Assembly: GCA_015660155.1 (NCBI GenBank)
Contig: DQLO01000302.1
Span: forward strand, 1-7,179
DNA from: Verrucomicrobiota bacterium
GTDB lineage: Bacteria; Verrucomicrobiota; Verrucomicrobiia; Limisphaerales; UBA1100
Direction of reading: 5' to 3'
DNA length: 7,179 nt
The notes below the pieces were generated by a model. That model was not told the DNA's origin. It saw nothing but the letters and a program-made list of their open reading frames with translations, and ran no database searches. Both the position numbers and the translations under genes were made by a program. Of the stretch, positions 6,197 through 7,179 are shown piece after piece; position 1 is the stretch's first letter, and each line of letters opens with the position of its first letter.

Positions 6197-7179
6197 ATGG
6201 CCCGGTTGATTCCTGAGAACACCCTCGAACAGGTGCGCGCCGCCAGCGACATCGTCGAAATTATTGGCGGCTATTTTCCCCTCAAACGTGCGGGCGGAAA
6301 TCACGTGGCGCTCTGCCCGTTTCACAAAGAGAAGAGCCCCAGCTTCAACGTCAATCCGCAGCGGCAAATTTATCATTGCTTCGGCTGCCACGCGGGCGGC
6401 GATGTGTTTAAGTTCATTCAGGAATACGAGCACATCGGATTTGTGGACGCCGTGAAACGGCTGGCCGAGCGTGCGGGCATTCCGCTGGAATTGGAGGACG
6501 ACCCGCGCGCGGGCGAGAGGCGGCGTGAAAAGGATGCGCTCTTAAAGGTGCACGAACAACTCGCCAAGCGCTGGCACAATGTGTTGCTCAATGAAGCCGC
6601 CGGGCAACCGGCGCGCGATTATTTGCAGGCGCGTGGCGTGAGTGCCGAAGCGGTGGAAACCTTTCGGCTGGGCTTCGCGCCGGGCGATTGGGAGGACACC
6701 GTGAACTGGGCCAAAGCGCAAAAGCACGACCCGCGCGTGATGGAGCAAGCCGGTTTGGTGGCCAGCAAAGACGGCCGGCAATACGGCCGCTTTCGCGCGC
6801 GGCTGATGTTTCCCATCCACGATGAACAAAGCCGCGTGATTGGTTTTAGCGGGCGCGTGCTGGAGGCGGATGTGAAAGGGGCCAAATACGTGAACTCACC
6901 GGAGACACCGCTCTTCCACAAAAGCAAAGTAATTTATGGATTGGACAAAGCGCGCCGTCCGATCATTGCCGCCGAGAGTGTGCTCATTTGCGAAGGGCAG
7001 CTCGACACCATCGCGTGCCACATGGCCGGCATCGAAAATGTGGTGGCGCCGCAGGGCACCGCGCTCACCGCCGACCACGCGCGCGTGCTCAAGCGTTATG
7101 CCAATGAAGTGATTTTGTGTTTTGATTCCGACACCGCTGGCCAAGCCGCCGCCGTGCGGTCGCTCGATGGTTTGCTCGA
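6197..7179 (+). CDS. dnaG: DNA primase, N-terminal part (runs off window)
   Basis: This makes RNA primers for lagging-strand synthesis, working with the replicative helicase. The visible 327 residues cover the zinc-binding domain and most of the catalytic core; the helicase-binding C-terminus is outside. The CHC2 zinc site is Cys40, His43, Cys61 and Cys64, the same numbers as in E. coli DnaG. The core shows YGRFRARLMFPIHDE (196-210), RVIGFSGRVLE and AKYVNSPETPLFHKSKVIYG. The TOPRIM metal site is Glu266 (ICEGQLDTI) with Asp310 and Asp312 (CFDSDTAG), corresponding to E. coli Glu265, Asp309 and Asp311. EGQ and FDSD replace the common EGY and FDGD. The ATG at 6197 is chosen because ARLIPENTLEQVRAASDIVE is a standard DnaG N-terminus. 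No good Shine-Dalgarno is visible, and the gene lies 16 nt after the TPR gene, so co-transcription is likely. Confidence 0.96.
   Translation, partial: MARLIPENTLEQVRAASDIVEIIGGYFPLKRAGGNHVALCPFHKEKSPSFNVNPQRQIYHCFGCHAGGDVFKFIQEYEHIGFVDAVKRLAERAGIPLELEDDPRAGERRREKDALLKVHEQLAKRWHNVLLNEAAGQPARDYLQARGVSAEAVETFRLGFAPGDWEDTVNWAKAQKHDPRVMEQAGLVASKDGRQYGRFRARLMFPIHDEQSRVIGFSGRVLEADVKGAKYVNSPETPLFHKSKVIYGLDKARRPIIAAESVLICEGQLDTIACHMAGIENVVAPQGTALTADHARVLKRYANEVILCFDSDTAGQAAAVRSLDGLL

Noticed and set aside
4582..6252. 556-residue open frame on the - strand opposite the TPR lipoprotein
   Set aside because: The + strand protein has clear TPR periodicity and a signal peptide. The antisense product is Arg-, Gly- and His-rich with no domain, as expected of a shadow frame.
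2..7179. A novel defence, mobile or CRISPR-like system
   Set aside because: I found no transposase, recombinase, nuclease, toxin or repeat-spacer pattern. All genes are housekeeping or plain envelope proteins, with no composition break that suggests an island.

Overview
The window is ordinary bacterial chromosome with protein genes packed almost end to end. It holds two partial and five complete coding regions. The G+C content is moderately high, which gives long open antisense frames opposite several genes. Several features suggest a member of the Planctomycetes-Verrucomicrobia-Chlamydiae group, most likely a verrucomicrobium. These are a chlamydia-like class Ic ribonucleotide reductase small subunit, a secreted DUF362 protein without ferredoxin cysteines, and a large TPR lipoprotein. 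This placement is inference, because no rRNA or other decisive marker is present.

Layout. Positions 2-769 (+) carry the C-terminal third or so of the ribonucleotide reductase large subunit (nrdA). After 35 nt comes the complete small subunit nrdB (805-1863, +). A perfect 12-bp GC hairpin and then a typical Rho-independent terminator (1916-1947) follow. Only 22 nt later starts dcd, dCTP deaminase (1970-2539, +). Two bases after its stop begins a small serine hydrolase (2542-3171, +). The 3' end of this hydrolase overlaps by 29 bp the end of a convergent gene for an exported DUF362 protein (3143-4513, -). Diverging from that gene after 29 bp is a TPR-repeat lipoprotein with a proline-rich middle (4543-6180, +). 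Sixteen nucleotides after it comes the 5' part of dnaG, DNA primase (6197 to the window edge, +).

How the genes fit together. NrdA and NrdB reduce ribonucleotides to deoxyribonucleotides. Dcd converts dCTP to dUTP, feeding dTTP synthesis. DnaG makes the primers on which those dNTPs are used. The theme is therefore DNA precursor supply and replication, interrupted by three genes of unknown role (hydrolase, DUF362 protein, TPR lipoprotein).

The most notable point is in NrdB. The position of the radical tyrosine is phenylalanine (Phe134), while all six metal ligands are present in the Glu-first arrangement of the Chlamydia trachomatis enzyme. This predicts a Mn/Fe, tyrosyl-radical-free class Ic reductase. 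I saw no mobile element, CRISPR array, tRNA, rRNA or new defence-like system. No gene-free stretch exceeds about 110 bp.
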